Assembly: GCA_944389895.1 (NCBI GenBank)
Contig: CALXOA010000075.1
Span: 1-64,000 of the forward strand
Direction of reading: 5' to 3'
Length of the DNA stretch: 64,000 bases
From: an uncultured Victivallis sp.
GTDB taxonomy: Bacteria > Verrucomicrobiota > Lentisphaeria > Victivallales > Victivallaceae
Under the pieces are notes generated by a model. That model did no database searches, was not told where the DNA came from, and saw only the letters and a program-made list of their open reading frames with translations. The position numbers and the translations under genes were made by a program. Of this stretch, positions 34,297 through 43,220 are shown piece by piece. The number at the start of each line of letters is the position of its first letter. Position 1 is the first letter of the stretch.

Positions 34297-34853
34297 GGTT
34301 CTTCTCCGGTTTTCCGGAGCAGCCGCCCGGTCAGTCGGGAGACTTCAAACCGGCATTCGAGCGTCCGGCAACGCAGAATAAATTCGCGTCGTCCCGAAGC
34401 GGTACCGTCCGGATAGAACCGGAAGAGCTCGATCCGTTCCGCTCCGGAATTATCCCCGGCGTCGAGTGCTTCGGAGTCGAGGGTGAAGTTCTGCGGAAGT
34501 TCCCAGGCCAGGGCGGCGGGCACCGTTCCCTCCCAGTGCGCGGTACCGGAATTGTTCTGCAGTTCCTCAAGTACCTCGAGCCCTTCGGCGGCAGCCGGAG
34601 CGGAGTATTCCACCGGTGCTGCGGCGAACCGGCGCTTTTCCGGTTCGAATGCGACCAGATAATCGCGCCCCTCCTCGGTGGCCCGGTATTGTATACGGGT
34701 GAAATACGCCTCGAAGGAAACCGCTGCATCAGCGATCTGGCGTGCCGGTGAATTGCCGCGGAACGTCGCGACTGCGAGCGACGTGGTGACGGCGATGATC
34801 GCCATCACCACAACCAGCTCGAGCAGAGTGAACGTTGCGGCAATTCGTTTCAC
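34293..34853 (-). CDS. gspH: Minor pseudopilin GspH-like
   Basis: A 186-residue pseudopilin with TFTLLELVVVMAIIAVTTSL as the prepilin signature (Glu5 present). The periplasmic region is mainly beta, with FRFYPDGTASGRREFILRCR near the end, a pattern seen in GspH. It lies five bases after gspG and overlaps gspI by four. Confidence 0.8.
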   Translation of the reverse strand: MKRIAATFTLLELVVVMAIIAVTTSLAVATFRGNSPARQIADAAVSFEAYFTRIQYRATEEGRDYLVAFEPEKRRFAAAPVEYSAPAAAEGLEVLEELQNNSGTAHWEGTVPAALAWELPQNFTLDSEALDAGDNSGAERIELFRFYPDGTASGRREFILRCRTLECRFEVSRLTGRLLRKTGEEP

Positions 34854-34858
34854 GGCGG

Positions 34859-35287
34859 TTATTGCTCCACGTAGTTGGTGATGTCGGCGTTCTCCCCGGT
34901 ACCGCCGGGCTGGCCGTCGGCGCCGTAACTGAGCAGATCGAAGTCACCGTGTTCCCCGGGCGAAGTGTAAACGTAATCGTTGCCCCACGGATCCTTGGGA
35001 ACGGCGGGCTTGATGTAGGGACCGTCCCACTTCTCGCTCTGATCGACGTTCTCGACCAGCGCGCGCAGGCCGGTTGACGTGTCCGGATAGGAGCCGGTGT
35101 CGAGTTTGAACCCGGTCAGAGCGTCTTCGAGCAGCTTGATCTGGGTTTTGGCCGCACCGATGTTTGCCTTTTTGACGTAGTTGAGGTAAAGCGGCGTGGC
35201 GATCGAGGCGAGAGTCACCAGAATGATGATGACCACCACCACTTCGATCAGAGTGAAACTGGACTTCCGGAACGTTTGCTTTCTCAT
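34859..35287 (-). CDS. gspG: Major pseudopilin GspG
   Basis: A 142-residue protein with the major pseudopilin signature SSFTLIEVVVVIIILVTLAS (Glu5 present) and the GspG C-terminal features: TGLRALVEN, PKDPWGNDYVYTSPGEHGDF and DLLSYGADGQPGGTGENADI, where the acidic residues bind calcium. GspG forms the shaft of the pseudopilus. It overlaps gspF by four bases. This is the clearest pseudopilin of the set. Confidence 0.93.
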   Translation of the reverse strand: MRKQTFRKSSFTLIEVVVVIIILVTLASIATPLYLNYVKKANIGAAKTQIKLLEDALTGFKLDTGSYPDTSTGLRALVENVDQSEKWDGPYIKPAVPKDPWGNDYVYTSPGEHGDFDLLSYGADGQPGGTGENADITNYVEQ

Positions 35288-36501
35288 ATCGAGGGTCCTC
35301 CCTGGTTGATTGAGTTGATTTCCATCATGGCCACGAAAATCGAGACGACCACAACCAGAACCACCAGCGCGAGAAATACGATCACCGCCGGTTCGAAGAG
35401 GCTGAGCAGCCGTTTGATTTTGAGTCGGGTATCGTTTTCGAGGTGGGTGGCGATACGGCCGAGCATCTCACCAACCGTGCCGGATTCCTCGCCGACCCGC
35501 AGCATGGGTACCATCTCGGCCGGCACGAAACGGTTTCCCGCCAGGGCCGCCGAAAGTTTGTCTCCGCCCTTGAGCTTGCGGGCGATGTCGGTGAATCCGG
35601 CCGCCACCACCGGATTGGAGATGATCCGGCCGGAGATCCGCACGGTACGGATGATTTCCACGTGATTGGCGATCAGAATCGCCAGTGTCCGAATGTATTT
35701 GCACATCTCGAGATCGACTGCGATCCGGCCGAAAAGCGGAAGCCGGACCAGAAAACGGTTCCAGGCCAGCCGGAGCGTTTCCGCCCCGAGCGTCCGGCGC
35801 AGGATGAGGAAGGTTCCGGCCACTGCGAGCGGGACCAGATACCAGGCATATGAGAAAAAAGCGCTCAGTGCCAGGAGAAAGGACATCGACGGCGGCATTT
35901 CCCGGCCCATGTCGATGAAGATTTTTGCGAAACGCGGAACAAAAACCGTGAAGAGGAGAATCGTAACCGTGACCGTCACTCCGAGAATGGCCAGCGGGTA
36001 GATGCTGCTTGAAATGATGAATTCACGAAGCTCCTTGCTCTCCCCCATGAACTTGTAGAGTTCTCCGGTTACGACCGGCAGACAGCCGGTCTCTTCACCG
36101 GATTCGATCAGATTCGCATAGTAGGGCGGAAATACGGGACCGTGGCTGCGGACGAGTTCCGAGAATTTCTTCCCTTCATGCAGCCCCTGGCGCAGGGAGT
36201 TGACGAAGTCGCGCTGCTCGGGCTCCCGGGCACTTTCGGCAATGATCCCGAGTGCCTTTTCCAACGGAATGTAGGAGTCGAGAAGAGGGGCGAGCTGGCG
36301 GGTGAAATCATAGGTGTCAACCCGGCTGCGATGCAGCGACAGCGGGTGTGACGTGCCGATGGTCGCCTCTCCACAGAAGCGGACCGGTACGATCCGGCGG
36401 CTGCGCAGTTTGTTCAGGGCTTCGGGAACGCTGTCCGCCTCGATCAATACCTCATGCACCGGTTCGCCGCGGGCGGCGGCCAGATATTTGTAGAGCCCCA
36501 T
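35284..36501 (-). CDS. gspF: Type II secretion inner-membrane platform protein GspF
   Basis: A 405-residue platform protein. Two homologous cytoplasmic helical domains are visible, the first with DFVNSLRQGLHEGKKFSELV and YYANLIESGEETGCLP, the second with MLRVGEESGTVGEMLGRIA, separated by hydrophobic helices (about residues 165-190 and 220-240) and ending in a third helix (IVFLALVVLVVVVSIFVAMM). It links the GspE motor to the pseudopilus. AGGAGG lies just upstream of the ATG. Length is typical. Confidence 0.93.
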   Translation of the reverse strand: MGLYKYLAAARGEPVHEVLIEADSVPEALNKLRSRRIVPVRFCGEATIGTSHPLSLHRSRVDTYDFTRQLAPLLDSYIPLEKALGIIAESAREPEQRDFVNSLRQGLHEGKKFSELVRSHGPVFPPYYANLIESGEETGCLPVVTGELYKFMGESKELREFIISSSIYPLAILGVTVTVTILLFTVFVPRFAKIFIDMGREMPPSMSFLLALSAFFSYAWYLVPLAVAGTFLILRRTLGAETLRLAWNRFLVRLPLFGRIAVDLEMCKYIRTLAILIANHVEIIRTVRISGRIISNPVVAAGFTDIARKLKGGDKLSAALAGNRFVPAEMVPMLRVGEESGTVGEMLGRIATHLENDTRLKIKRLLSLFEPAVIVFLALVVLVVVVSIFVAMMEINSINQGGPSI

Positions 36502-36511
36502 GGCGTTCCTC

Positions 36512-38098
36512 CTACAGCTCTGCGGTGGAGCGGTTCAGCTCCTCCTGCGTGGTGATTCCGGCGCGGACCTTCGCCTCGCCGTCCTGCTGCAAGGTGACCA
36601 TACCGTGCCGGATGGCTATCTCTTCGAGTTCCGAACTTGAGGCGCTTCGGTTCACGGCGGCGCGCAGTTCGTCATCGAGAAAGAGCAGCTCGAAGATCCC
36701 GGAACGGCCCTTGAAGCCAGAACCGTTGCAGCGGCGGCAGCGGTTTTTCCCGTTGTCAATGCCGGAACCGCCGCACTCTGTACAGATTTTCCGGACCAGC
36801 CGTTGCGACAGCACGCCATAGAGGGCCGACGATACCAGAAAATTCTCCACTCCCATGTCGAGCAGCCGGGTCACCGCACCGACCGCGTCATTGGTGTGCA
36901 GGGTGCTCAAGACGAGGTGGCCGGTCAGGGCGGCGTTGATTGCGATATCCGCGGTTTCGCGGTCACGGATCTCGCCGACGAGGATGATGTCGGGATCCTG
37001 GCGGACGATGCTTCGCAAGCCCGTCGCGAAGGTGACGCCGATTTTCGCATTGACCTGCATCTGGCAGAGGCCGTGCATCTTGTATTCGACCGGATCTTCC
37101 ACGGTGATGATCTTCTTGCGGTTGTCGTTGAGCTGATTGATCACACTGTACAAAGTGGTGGTTTTCCCGCTGCCGGTCGGTCCGACGACCAGGATGATTC
37201 CGTGCGGGATCCGGATCAGCCGCCGGAACTGGGCGAGGTGAGCCGCCGACATGCCGAGTGTTTCGAGGTCGAAGGAGATCGCCTCCTGGTTCAGCAGTCG
37301 CAGAACAATGCTTTCCCCGGTCAGGATCGGAATCGTCGAAATACGCATGTCGAGCACCTGACGCCCGAGTTGAACATTGGTCCGCCCGTCCTGCGGCAGG
37401 CGGCTCTCGGCGATGTTGAGTCCACCGAGAAGTTTGATCCGCGAAGCGATCGCCGGAAACTGTGACAGCGGACAGCTGAGGATTTCAGTCAATACCCCGT
37501 CAACCCGGCATCGTACGGCGACCTGTTCCTCTCCCGGCTCGATGTGAATATCGCTGGCTCCGAGTTCGATGGCACGGGTGAAGATGTCGTTGACCAGACG
37601 CACGATCCGCGCTTCTCCCGCCATGGAACGCAGCGTATTTTCGTCTTCGGCGTTGACGACCTCGGACTCCTCGCCGGAGCTCTGAAGTTTGCTCAGCAGC
37701 CGTTCGAGGAAAGTTCGTCGCACGAAGCGGAAGTTCGCCTGTTTGCCCCATGTGCGATGAACGAGATAGGAGAGCTGTTCCAGCCGATAGGGATCAACGA
37801 CGAGGAAGGTGATCGAGTCATCGTCCCACTCCGCCGGAAGGCAGCTGTTGGCGTTGAAAAACTCAAAAGATCCTCCGGGAAACGGTTCCGGAACCGGAAA
37901 TTCATCCTCGTCGACCGGAGAAGTTTCCCACGCGCGGGAATAGAGTTCCAGCAGCTGCTGTTCCGTAAGCGCGCCGGACTGCACCAGCCGGCTGTCGGCT
38001 TCCCATGTCGGTTCCCCCGGATAGTCGGGGGCCGCCGCCGCCAGCAGAGTTCTGAGTCGCCGCCGGGCGGTGCTGAAATACTCCGATTCTGCCCTCAT
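36512..38098 (-). CDS. gspE: Type II secretion ATPase GspE
   Basis: A 528-residue secretion ATPase. An N-terminal region (about 1-150) is followed by the ATPase core: Walker A GPTGSGKTTTLYS with K312, the Asp and His boxes, and DIILVGEIRDRETADIAINA with TGHLVLSTLHTNDA. Near the C-terminus a four-cysteine zinc module is seen (CTECGG, then CRRCNGSG). The ATG overlaps the gspD stop by four bases (ATGA). GspE powers pseudopilus assembly at the cytoplasmic face. Confidence 0.95.
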   Translation of the reverse strand: MRAESEYFSTARRRLRTLLAAAAPDYPGEPTWEADSRLVQSGALTEQQLLELYSRAWETSPVDEDEFPVPEPFPGGSFEFFNANSCLPAEWDDDSITFLVVDPYRLEQLSYLVHRTWGKQANFRFVRRTFLERLLSKLQSSGEESEVVNAEDENTLRSMAGEARIVRLVNDIFTRAIELGASDIHIEPGEEQVAVRCRVDGVLTEILSCPLSQFPAIASRIKLLGGLNIAESRLPQDGRTNVQLGRQVLDMRISTIPILTGESIVLRLLNQEAISFDLETLGMSAAHLAQFRRLIRIPHGIILVVGPTGSGKTTTLYSVINQLNDNRKKIITVEDPVEYKMHGLCQMQVNAKIGVTFATGLRSIVRQDPDIILVGEIRDRETADIAINAALTGHLVLSTLHTNDAVGAVTRLLDMGVENFLVSSALYGVLSQRLVRKICTECGGSGIDNGKNRCRRCNGSGFKGRSGIFELLFLDDELRAAVNRSASSSELEEIAIRHGMVTLQQDGEAKVRAGITTQEELNRSTAEL

Positions 38099-40422
38099 TC
38101 CCAGAACTCCCTGGAGTCCAGTTTGTTGCTTATTCTGCTGGTCCGGCTTCCGGAACGGTCGCCGAGGGACTCGTCGAAGTTGTTCAGAGACCGCAGCGCC
38201 TCGTCGTAACGTTTGATCATCTCTTCGACAGGACTCTTTTCGTTGACGATGTAGCCGGTGATCAAGACGAGGATTTCGGAACGTTCGACTGCAGCGTCGG
38301 TACTGCCGAAGAGCCGGCGCAGAATCGGAATCTCATTCACGAACGGAACCGATTCGAGGTCGTCATTGTGCTTTTCCTGAATCAATCCTCCAATGATCAT
38401 GGTACGGCCGTTGGCGATGGTCATCGCGGTCTGGATTTCACGTTTGCTGATCTCTGGCGAATCGATTGTGGCACTGGTCGTATTCGTGGTTGCGGTGGAG
38501 AGCTCCTGGGTCACCTCCAGTGAAATCAGGTCGGTGCTGGTGACCTGGGGCGTGATGGTCAGAATCACGCCGGTGTCCTTGTATTCGTAGGTCTGCGTGA
38601 CGTCGCCGCTCGAGGAGGAGTTGGTGATCCCTCCGGTGATGATCGGAACTTCGGAGCCGACCGAGATCGTCGCCTCCGTGTGACTCGATACAAGAAGCTG
38701 CGGGCTTGAAACAACCTTGATCGCATTGTTGCCCGCCATCGCCCGGATGTAACCGAACTTGTTCTGCGGGTCGTTGGGATTGGAGAGCAGATAGGTGAAT
38801 CCGCTTTCCGGATTTTCTCCGAACGGATTGAGGTTGTTGTAATTGGTGCCCAGCAGGGAATCCGCGCCGGACCCGGAACCCTTCGCCGAAAATTCGAGGC
38901 CGAACTTGGTCGATTCCGTCAACGTGACTTCAACCACGAGAACCTGCAGCAACACCTGTGAGGGCACCACATCGAGCCGGCGCAGCAGTGCTTTGATGCT
39001 CGCATAGGTTCGGGGGGTGGTCCGGATCACCAGCCGGTTCAGAACGCCGTCGGCGAATACCCGTACCGGAGTTTCGAATACACTCGAACTCTGGTCGGTC
39101 TCCGTGTTGGATTCGGCCTGGATTGCCGCCGGGTTGCTGTTCCCGCCGGTGTTTGTGCGGTTGTTGCGTGTCGAGGAGGAGTTGGTCCGGGTGGAATCCA
39201 GGGAATCGGTGCGGCTGTCGCCGGTCGATGTGTCGATCGTCAGACTGGAACCGCTGGTGTCGTAGATCACCGACAACGCCTGGGCAAGTTGAGCCGCCTT
39301 GCCGTGCGCAACCTTGTAGACGAAAACCCGCTCCTGATCCAAAGAATCGGCACTGTCGAGCACCTCCACCCAGGAGCGGATTTCCGCCAGCGCTTCCTCG
39401 GTGGCGGCGGAGACGACCAGCATCTGGAGCCGGTCAATCCCGAGCAGCTGGATTGCTCCGGGCAGTTCGGTTTTGTCGTCGCTCCGGGTCACGGTGAAAC
39501 CGAGCACCGGCAGCACACTCTGGAGTTCCGTCGCAACCTTGCTGGGCAGGATGTTGCGGCAGCGCAGCGCGGCACGCGGCCAGTTTGCGCGGGCGGAACG
39601 GTCGATCGCTTCGAGCAGCTGTTTGATTCGCGGCATGTTGGCCGGGGAATCGCAGACCAGAACCGCGTTGGAACGGGTCAGTTCCACGCAGACACTGTTG
39701 GTCCCGAGAAAGGGTTTGAGCTGAGTGACCACGTCTTTCGCGGTACTGTTGCGCAACTGGTAGTGAAGGACTTCTCCGCTGCCGTCGGAGGAGACTTTTC
39801 CGCCGGGTTGCACTGCGAGTTTCGGCAGGGCCATGATTTTGAGCAATGAACCGTCAACGGTAACGCCCGCGCCGGAGAGATAGAGCATCCGGTCGAACGT
39901 TTCCCAGAGTTCGCGTCTGGTCATCACGGTATTGAGATTCAGCGTGATCACTCCCTTGAGGTCGCTGTCTGCGACGAAGTTGAATCCGAGAACGTCGGCG
40001 AAAGCGGGCAGCACATCGAGCAGAGGGGCGCTGTTGAAGACCAGAGAGACGGAAAGCTCCTCATCTCCGTTGAAGAGTGTGAAGTCGTCGTAAAAGTTTG
40101 TTCCGGGAGACGGCACCGGACTTTTTTCCGCCGTGGCCGGAGTGGCGGGACCGCGCTTCGACAGCTTTTCCAGTTTGTCGTCGGAAACGGCGCTCGCAGT
40201 ACCGGCGTCGTCCCCGACCTGCTCTTCTGCGATGGTCTGCGTGCCGTCCGGGGTCTCCAGATTCTTGTCGTCACGCAGGAAATCGAACCGTCCTTTTTTC
40301 TCCTTCTGTTCCTCCTGTTCTCCGGAGGAATCCAGGGTGGAACAGGAGGTGAGCAGCGCTCCGGCAAGGCCGATCAGTGCACACTTCCCGACAAAATGGA
40401 GTATTCCTGGGCTTTTTTTCAT
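38095..40422 (-). CDS. gspD: Type II secretion secretin GspD (lipoprotein)
   Basis: A 775-residue outer-membrane secretin. The signal peptide ends in a lipobox, GALLTSCST, giving a lipid-anchored Cys27, an uncommon but known form that can dispense with a separate pilotin. An acidic, Lys-rich linker follows. N-domains occupy residues about 125-530 (FNFVADSDLKGVITLNLNTV, then two with RIKQLLEAI and ALLRRLDVVPSQVLLQVLVV). The secretin domain spans about 540-735, with VPFVNEIPILRRLFGS near its end. A Ser/Thr/Asn-rich insertion lies around residues 400-450. The start lacks a strong ribosome binding site. Confidence 0.95.
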   Translation of the reverse strand: MKKSPGILHFVGKCALIGLAGALLTSCSTLDSSGEQEEQKEKKGRFDFLRDDKNLETPDGTQTIAEEQVGDDAGTASAVSDDKLEKLSKRGPATPATAEKSPVPSPGTNFYDDFTLFNGDEELSVSLVFNSAPLLDVLPAFADVLGFNFVADSDLKGVITLNLNTVMTRRELWETFDRMLYLSGAGVTVDGSLLKIMALPKLAVQPGGKVSSDGSGEVLHYQLRNSTAKDVVTQLKPFLGTNSVCVELTRSNAVLVCDSPANMPRIKQLLEAIDRSARANWPRAALRCRNILPSKVATELQSVLPVLGFTVTRSDDKTELPGAIQLLGIDRLQMLVVSAATEEALAEIRSWVEVLDSADSLDQERVFVYKVAHGKAAQLAQALSVIYDTSGSSLTIDTSTGDSRTDSLDSTRTNSSSTRNNRTNTGGNSNPAAIQAESNTETDQSSSVFETPVRVFADGVLNRLVIRTTPRTYASIKALLRRLDVVPSQVLLQVLVVEVTLTESTKFGLEFSAKGSGSGADSLLGTNYNNLNPFGENPESGFTYLLSNPNDPQNKFGYIRAMAGNNAIKVVSSPQLLVSSHTEATISVGSEVPIITGGITNSSSSGDVTQTYEYKDTGVILTITPQVTSTDLISLEVTQELSTATTNTTSATIDSPEISKREIQTAMTIANGRTMIIGGLIQEKHNDDLESVPFVNEIPILRRLFGSTDAAVERSEILVLITGYIVNEKSPVEEMIKRYDEALRSLNNFDESLGDRSGSRTSRISNKLDSREFWE

Positions 40423-40476
40423 GATTTGAAATCCGTTTTATTGTATTGATGAATGAACTCTCTTCCCCTCTTGAGA

Positions 40477-41358
40477 TCAGCGGCCCGGTCCCGGAGGTCC
40501 GCCCCTGTTTCCGGAATTTCGGTTCTGATTGCCGTTGTTGCGCATGGTCCGCTCCATCATGCGCATCATGCGCATATTCTGCATCATCTGCATGTTCTGC
40601 ATGTTCTGCATCATCTGCATGAAACTTCCGCGCTGGTTCCGGCCGGTATTGGCGGAACTGGTTGACGGCAGGTTTTTCGAGGGGTCTTCCAGCTCCAGCT
40701 CGATCTTGTCGCTGCCCCGGGTCAATGTGGCACCGGTGCGGGTTACGGCGACAAGGGTGTATCCGTTTGCCAGGGTTTCGCCGAGCCGGACATACTGTTT
40801 GTAAGTGGTGGTGGTTCCGGAACCGTTATTCGTGCCGGAAGTGTTGTTGCCGGTACCGAAACGACTCCTCGTTGCACCGCGTCGATTCCTGCTGTCATTC
40901 CGGCCTTGATTGTTTCCCGGCGGTCCGCCGAAACCCGGTGGTCCGCCTTCAGGAGGAGCCATTCCGGGGCCCATTCCCATCATCATGCCCATCATGCCGC
41001 GGTTGTTGTTGGAGGCGTTCTTCTGCTTGATGACCGCGCCGGAGAGCGTACCGATCTGGAAGGTTCCGACCAGGGTCATTTCGATCCGGGTGCTCCCCCC
41101 GCGGCCGAACTGGGCATTGGGGCAGCGATCGGTGTTGAAGATATTGTTGTCGATAATGGTCGCCACCAGAGAATCGACGGAGACTGCCGCGCCGGAAGCC
41201 GGTACGGATGAAGTCACATTTTTCCCGGTACCGGAATTTCTCGATTTCTTGACGGTGAAACCGCCGCTGTCATCGCTGTCCCCGCGAAAGTGATCGATAA
41301 CGGCGATGCCCAGATAAGCGGCCAGAATCAGATTCAGCAGAATCAGGACACTCTTCAT
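40477..41358 (-). CDS. GspC-like protein with Met-rich C-terminus
   Basis: A 293-residue protein at the GspC position. One N-terminal membrane helix (VLILLNLILAAYLGIAVI) precedes a homology-region-like part: IIDNNIFNTDRCPNA, then IEMTLVGTFQIGTLSGAVI, which in GspC contacts the secretin. A Gly/Met/Asn/Pro insertion (residues about 114-183) interrupts the fold before GETLANGYTLVAVTRTGATL. Instead of a PDZ domain the C-terminus has a stretch (247-272) with 13 Met in 26 residues, then an Asn/Gly/Pro-rich tail. GGAGGA lies five bases before the ATG at 41358. It overlaps the gspM-like gene by four bases. The GspC assignment rests on position and the homology-region-like part. Confidence 0.72.
   Translation of the reverse strand: MKSVLILLNLILAAYLGIAVIDHFRGDSDDSGGFTVKKSRNSGTGKNVTSSVPASGAAVSVDSLVATIIDNNIFNTDRCPNAQFGRGGSTRIEMTLVGTFQIGTLSGAVIKQKNASNNNRGMMGMMMGMGPGMAPPEGGPPGFGGPPGNNQGRNDSRNRRGATRSRFGTGNNTSGTNNGSGTTTTYKQYVRLGETLANGYTLVAVTRTGATLTRGSDKIELELEDPSKNLPSTSSANTGRNQRGSFMQMMQNMQNMQMMQNMRMMRMMERTMRNNGNQNRNSGNRGGPPGPGR
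40543..40620 (-). repeat. Low-complexity repeat encoding the Met-rich segment
   Basis: Imperfect tandem units of the type TGCAT with TCTG or CATG encode Met-Gln-Asn-Met runs in the GspC-like protein. Such DNA can change length by slippage. Confidence 0.7.
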
Positions 41359-41987
41359 TTCCGTCCTCCCGTCGCGGTTGCCGGTTCCCCGTCGTAACCG
41401 ATGACCCGGATCGAACCGTTGAACATCAGGTCCGGGATGGTTACGTTGCCGTCGCTGCCGGAACTGCCCGGACGCATTCGCTCCGGACGCAGATCGAAAC
41501 GACGCCATGAAAGCACCGGCCGGATTTCTTCAATCCGGGCGAAGAATTTGATGATCGTCTCCAGCGGCGCGGTGGCTGAAAAATCGATTTCCGCATAATA
41601 GAATTGCGGGTTGATCCGGGAGACCCGGACTGAGCCGAGGCTGTTCAGTTGCAGATTCAGTTCATGGGCGGCCTGCTGAATTGCCGAACGCAGTCCGGTT
41701 TCGACCGCACCGTCACGGCTCTCCTGCCAGCCGGTTGCGATTCGTTCGGCGTAACGCTTGCGCAACGTTTCGATTTCACGCTCTTTGTCCCGCAGCAGGC
41801 GGTTCTCCTGCCGGAGCTTCCGCAATGCATTCTCCGTTGCGGAGATTCGGTCGGAGTCGGGCAACAGTCCGGAGAGCGCTCCACTGAAGTGCCACAACAG
41901 GAAGAGCCAGCTTATGAAGAGGGCGGCCAGGGCTGCCAGAAGTTTGCCTCGTGGTGTTTTCAGGGTGTCTGAGGATAAAAGTTTCAT
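41355..41987 (-). CDS. GspM/PilO-like assembly protein
   Basis: A 210-residue bitopic membrane protein: a short cytoplasmic start, a membrane helix (LLAALAALFISWLFLLWHF), a coiled coil of about 45 residues rich in Arg and Glu (ALRKLRQENRLLRDKEREI) and a small alpha/beta domain with YYAEIDFSATAPLETIIKFF. This layout is that of GspM and PilO, which pair with GspL or PilN. Overlaps of four bases on both sides place it between the GspL-like and GspC-like genes. The family call is by architecture and position. Confidence 0.72.
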   Translation of the reverse strand: MKLLSSDTLKTPRGKLLAALAALFISWLFLLWHFSGALSGLLPDSDRISATENALRKLRQENRLLRDKEREIETLRKRYAERIATGWQESRDGAVETGLRSAIQQAAHELNLQLNSLGSVRVSRINPQFYYAEIDFSATAPLETIIKFFARIEEIRPVLSWRRFDLRPERMRPGSSGSDGNVTIPDLMFNGSIRVIGYDGEPATATGGRK

Positions 41988-43201
41988 TTGCCCGCCTCTT
42001 CGTCTTCCGGCACCAGCTTCAAGGTGATGATGGAAACCGTGCTGCCGAACCGGCGCTGCTGGAGCTGGCTGATCTTCCAGCCGGTGAGACGGTTGAGCAA
42101 CGGAGGCAGATCGAGATTCTCCGCCTCGCTCTGCAGGATGAGATCAATACTTGATTCTCCCCAGCGCAGGCTCGAGGCCATCACGTTCGACGGCAGCAGC
42201 CGGGTGAACTCGGCAAGGAAAGGAATCACTCCGTTTTCTCCTGCTTTGAGGGTGACGATCCGATTCAGTTCCTTCAGTTCCTTCTCCTGTTTTTTCTGTC
42301 GGCTTCGGAGGGTGAGGTTTTCACGTTCGAGTGTTTCGCGTTCTTCGTTGAGTGTTCGATAGATACGGTAATTCTCACTCCAGGCGCCGGAAAATCCCCA
42401 GAGCGCGTTTGCCGCGATCAGTACGATGAGCAGCGCGGTGATCCGGAGCTGGTTTCGAAAACGGCGTGGACGCAGTTCGCGCGGCAGAACTTGAATCCCT
42501 TTCTCCTGTTTCCCGAATCCGGGAGAAGTGACCAGCCGTGCGACCAGCAGGCATTCGAGGTAATCATCGATCCGGAAGGAGCCGTCGACGGGCAGTTTGA
42601 ACTCCTGTTCCAGCCGTTTCGGCCACTCCGGATTGCCGTTGCCGCTGCGGGGAGACCACACGCCGGCGGCGAATGCGAAGTCGGGGTCGAGTCGCGACAG
42701 TTCGATGGGCGGATCTCCGGGGATCAGGGCGAGCAGGGGATACACATAACTGTCGGCACGACAGTCGGATTGCGTCAGCATTGCGGCGAGGCGCCCGAGC
42801 GATCCGGCAGGAAAGACATAAACGTTGACCGGCACGTTGCCCTCCGGGTCGGGGGAGCCGGTGGTGAATTGAAATTCATGTTTTTCCGGGAGTTGCGGCA
42901 GATGCTGAGGCAATTCAAGTTCCAGCGCGTCACGCATGGCCCGGGGCGGCAGTTCGATCGATTCATGTTGGAAGAAGAGCCCCCCATCGAGGGACCCGGT
43001 GAGGTAGAGCGGACAATCCCGACCACGCCCGAGCGATTTCAACACGGTTCTCCATGCTGCTGCCGGATCGGCCGGATCGACTTTTTCCCGACAGACACGG
43101 ACAATCCGCACGATCCCGCCGCGCCGCCGGAACCGCACTCCTGCGATGAACTCCCTCGAAAATGCTGCTACGGAGAACTCATTCTGACTGCTGAAGATCA
43201 T
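41984..43201 (-). CDS. GspL-like protein
   Basis: A 405-residue protein with a large soluble N-terminal part (about 1-245), one membrane helix (ITALLIVLIAANALWGFSGA), a coiled coil of Glu, Arg and Leu (ERETLERENLTLRSRQKKQE) and a C-terminal domain like that of PilN/GspL. In type II secretion GspL binds the GspE ATPase and GspM. The ATG at 43201 lacks a clear ribosome binding site and lies 20 bases after the repeat-protein stop, so it may be reached by ribosomes finishing that gene. No actin-like motif was confirmed by eye. Confidence 0.72.
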   Translation of the reverse strand: MIFSSQNEFSVAAFSREFIAGVRFRRRGGIVRIVRVCREKVDPADPAAAWRTVLKSLGRGRDCPLYLTGSLDGGLFFQHESIELPPRAMRDALELELPQHLPQLPEKHEFQFTTGSPDPEGNVPVNVYVFPAGSLGRLAAMLTQSDCRADSYVYPLLALIPGDPPIELSRLDPDFAFAAGVWSPRSGNGNPEWPKRLEQEFKLPVDGSFRIDDYLECLLVARLVTSPGFGKQEKGIQVLPRELRPRRFRNQLRITALLIVLIAANALWGFSGAWSENYRIYRTLNEERETLERENLTLRSRQKKQEKELKELNRIVTLKAGENGVIPFLAEFTRLLPSNVMASSLRWGESSIDLILQSEAENLDLPPLLNRLTGWKISQLQQRRFGSTVSIITLKLVPEDEEAGK

Positions 43202-43220
43202 GATGGCGAACCATTTATTA

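Noticed and set aside
40543..40620. Short repeated units that resemble a CRISPR or tandem repeat array
   Set aside because: The units are imperfect, only a few bases long, without spacers, and translate in frame into a Met/Gln/Asn stretch of a real gene.
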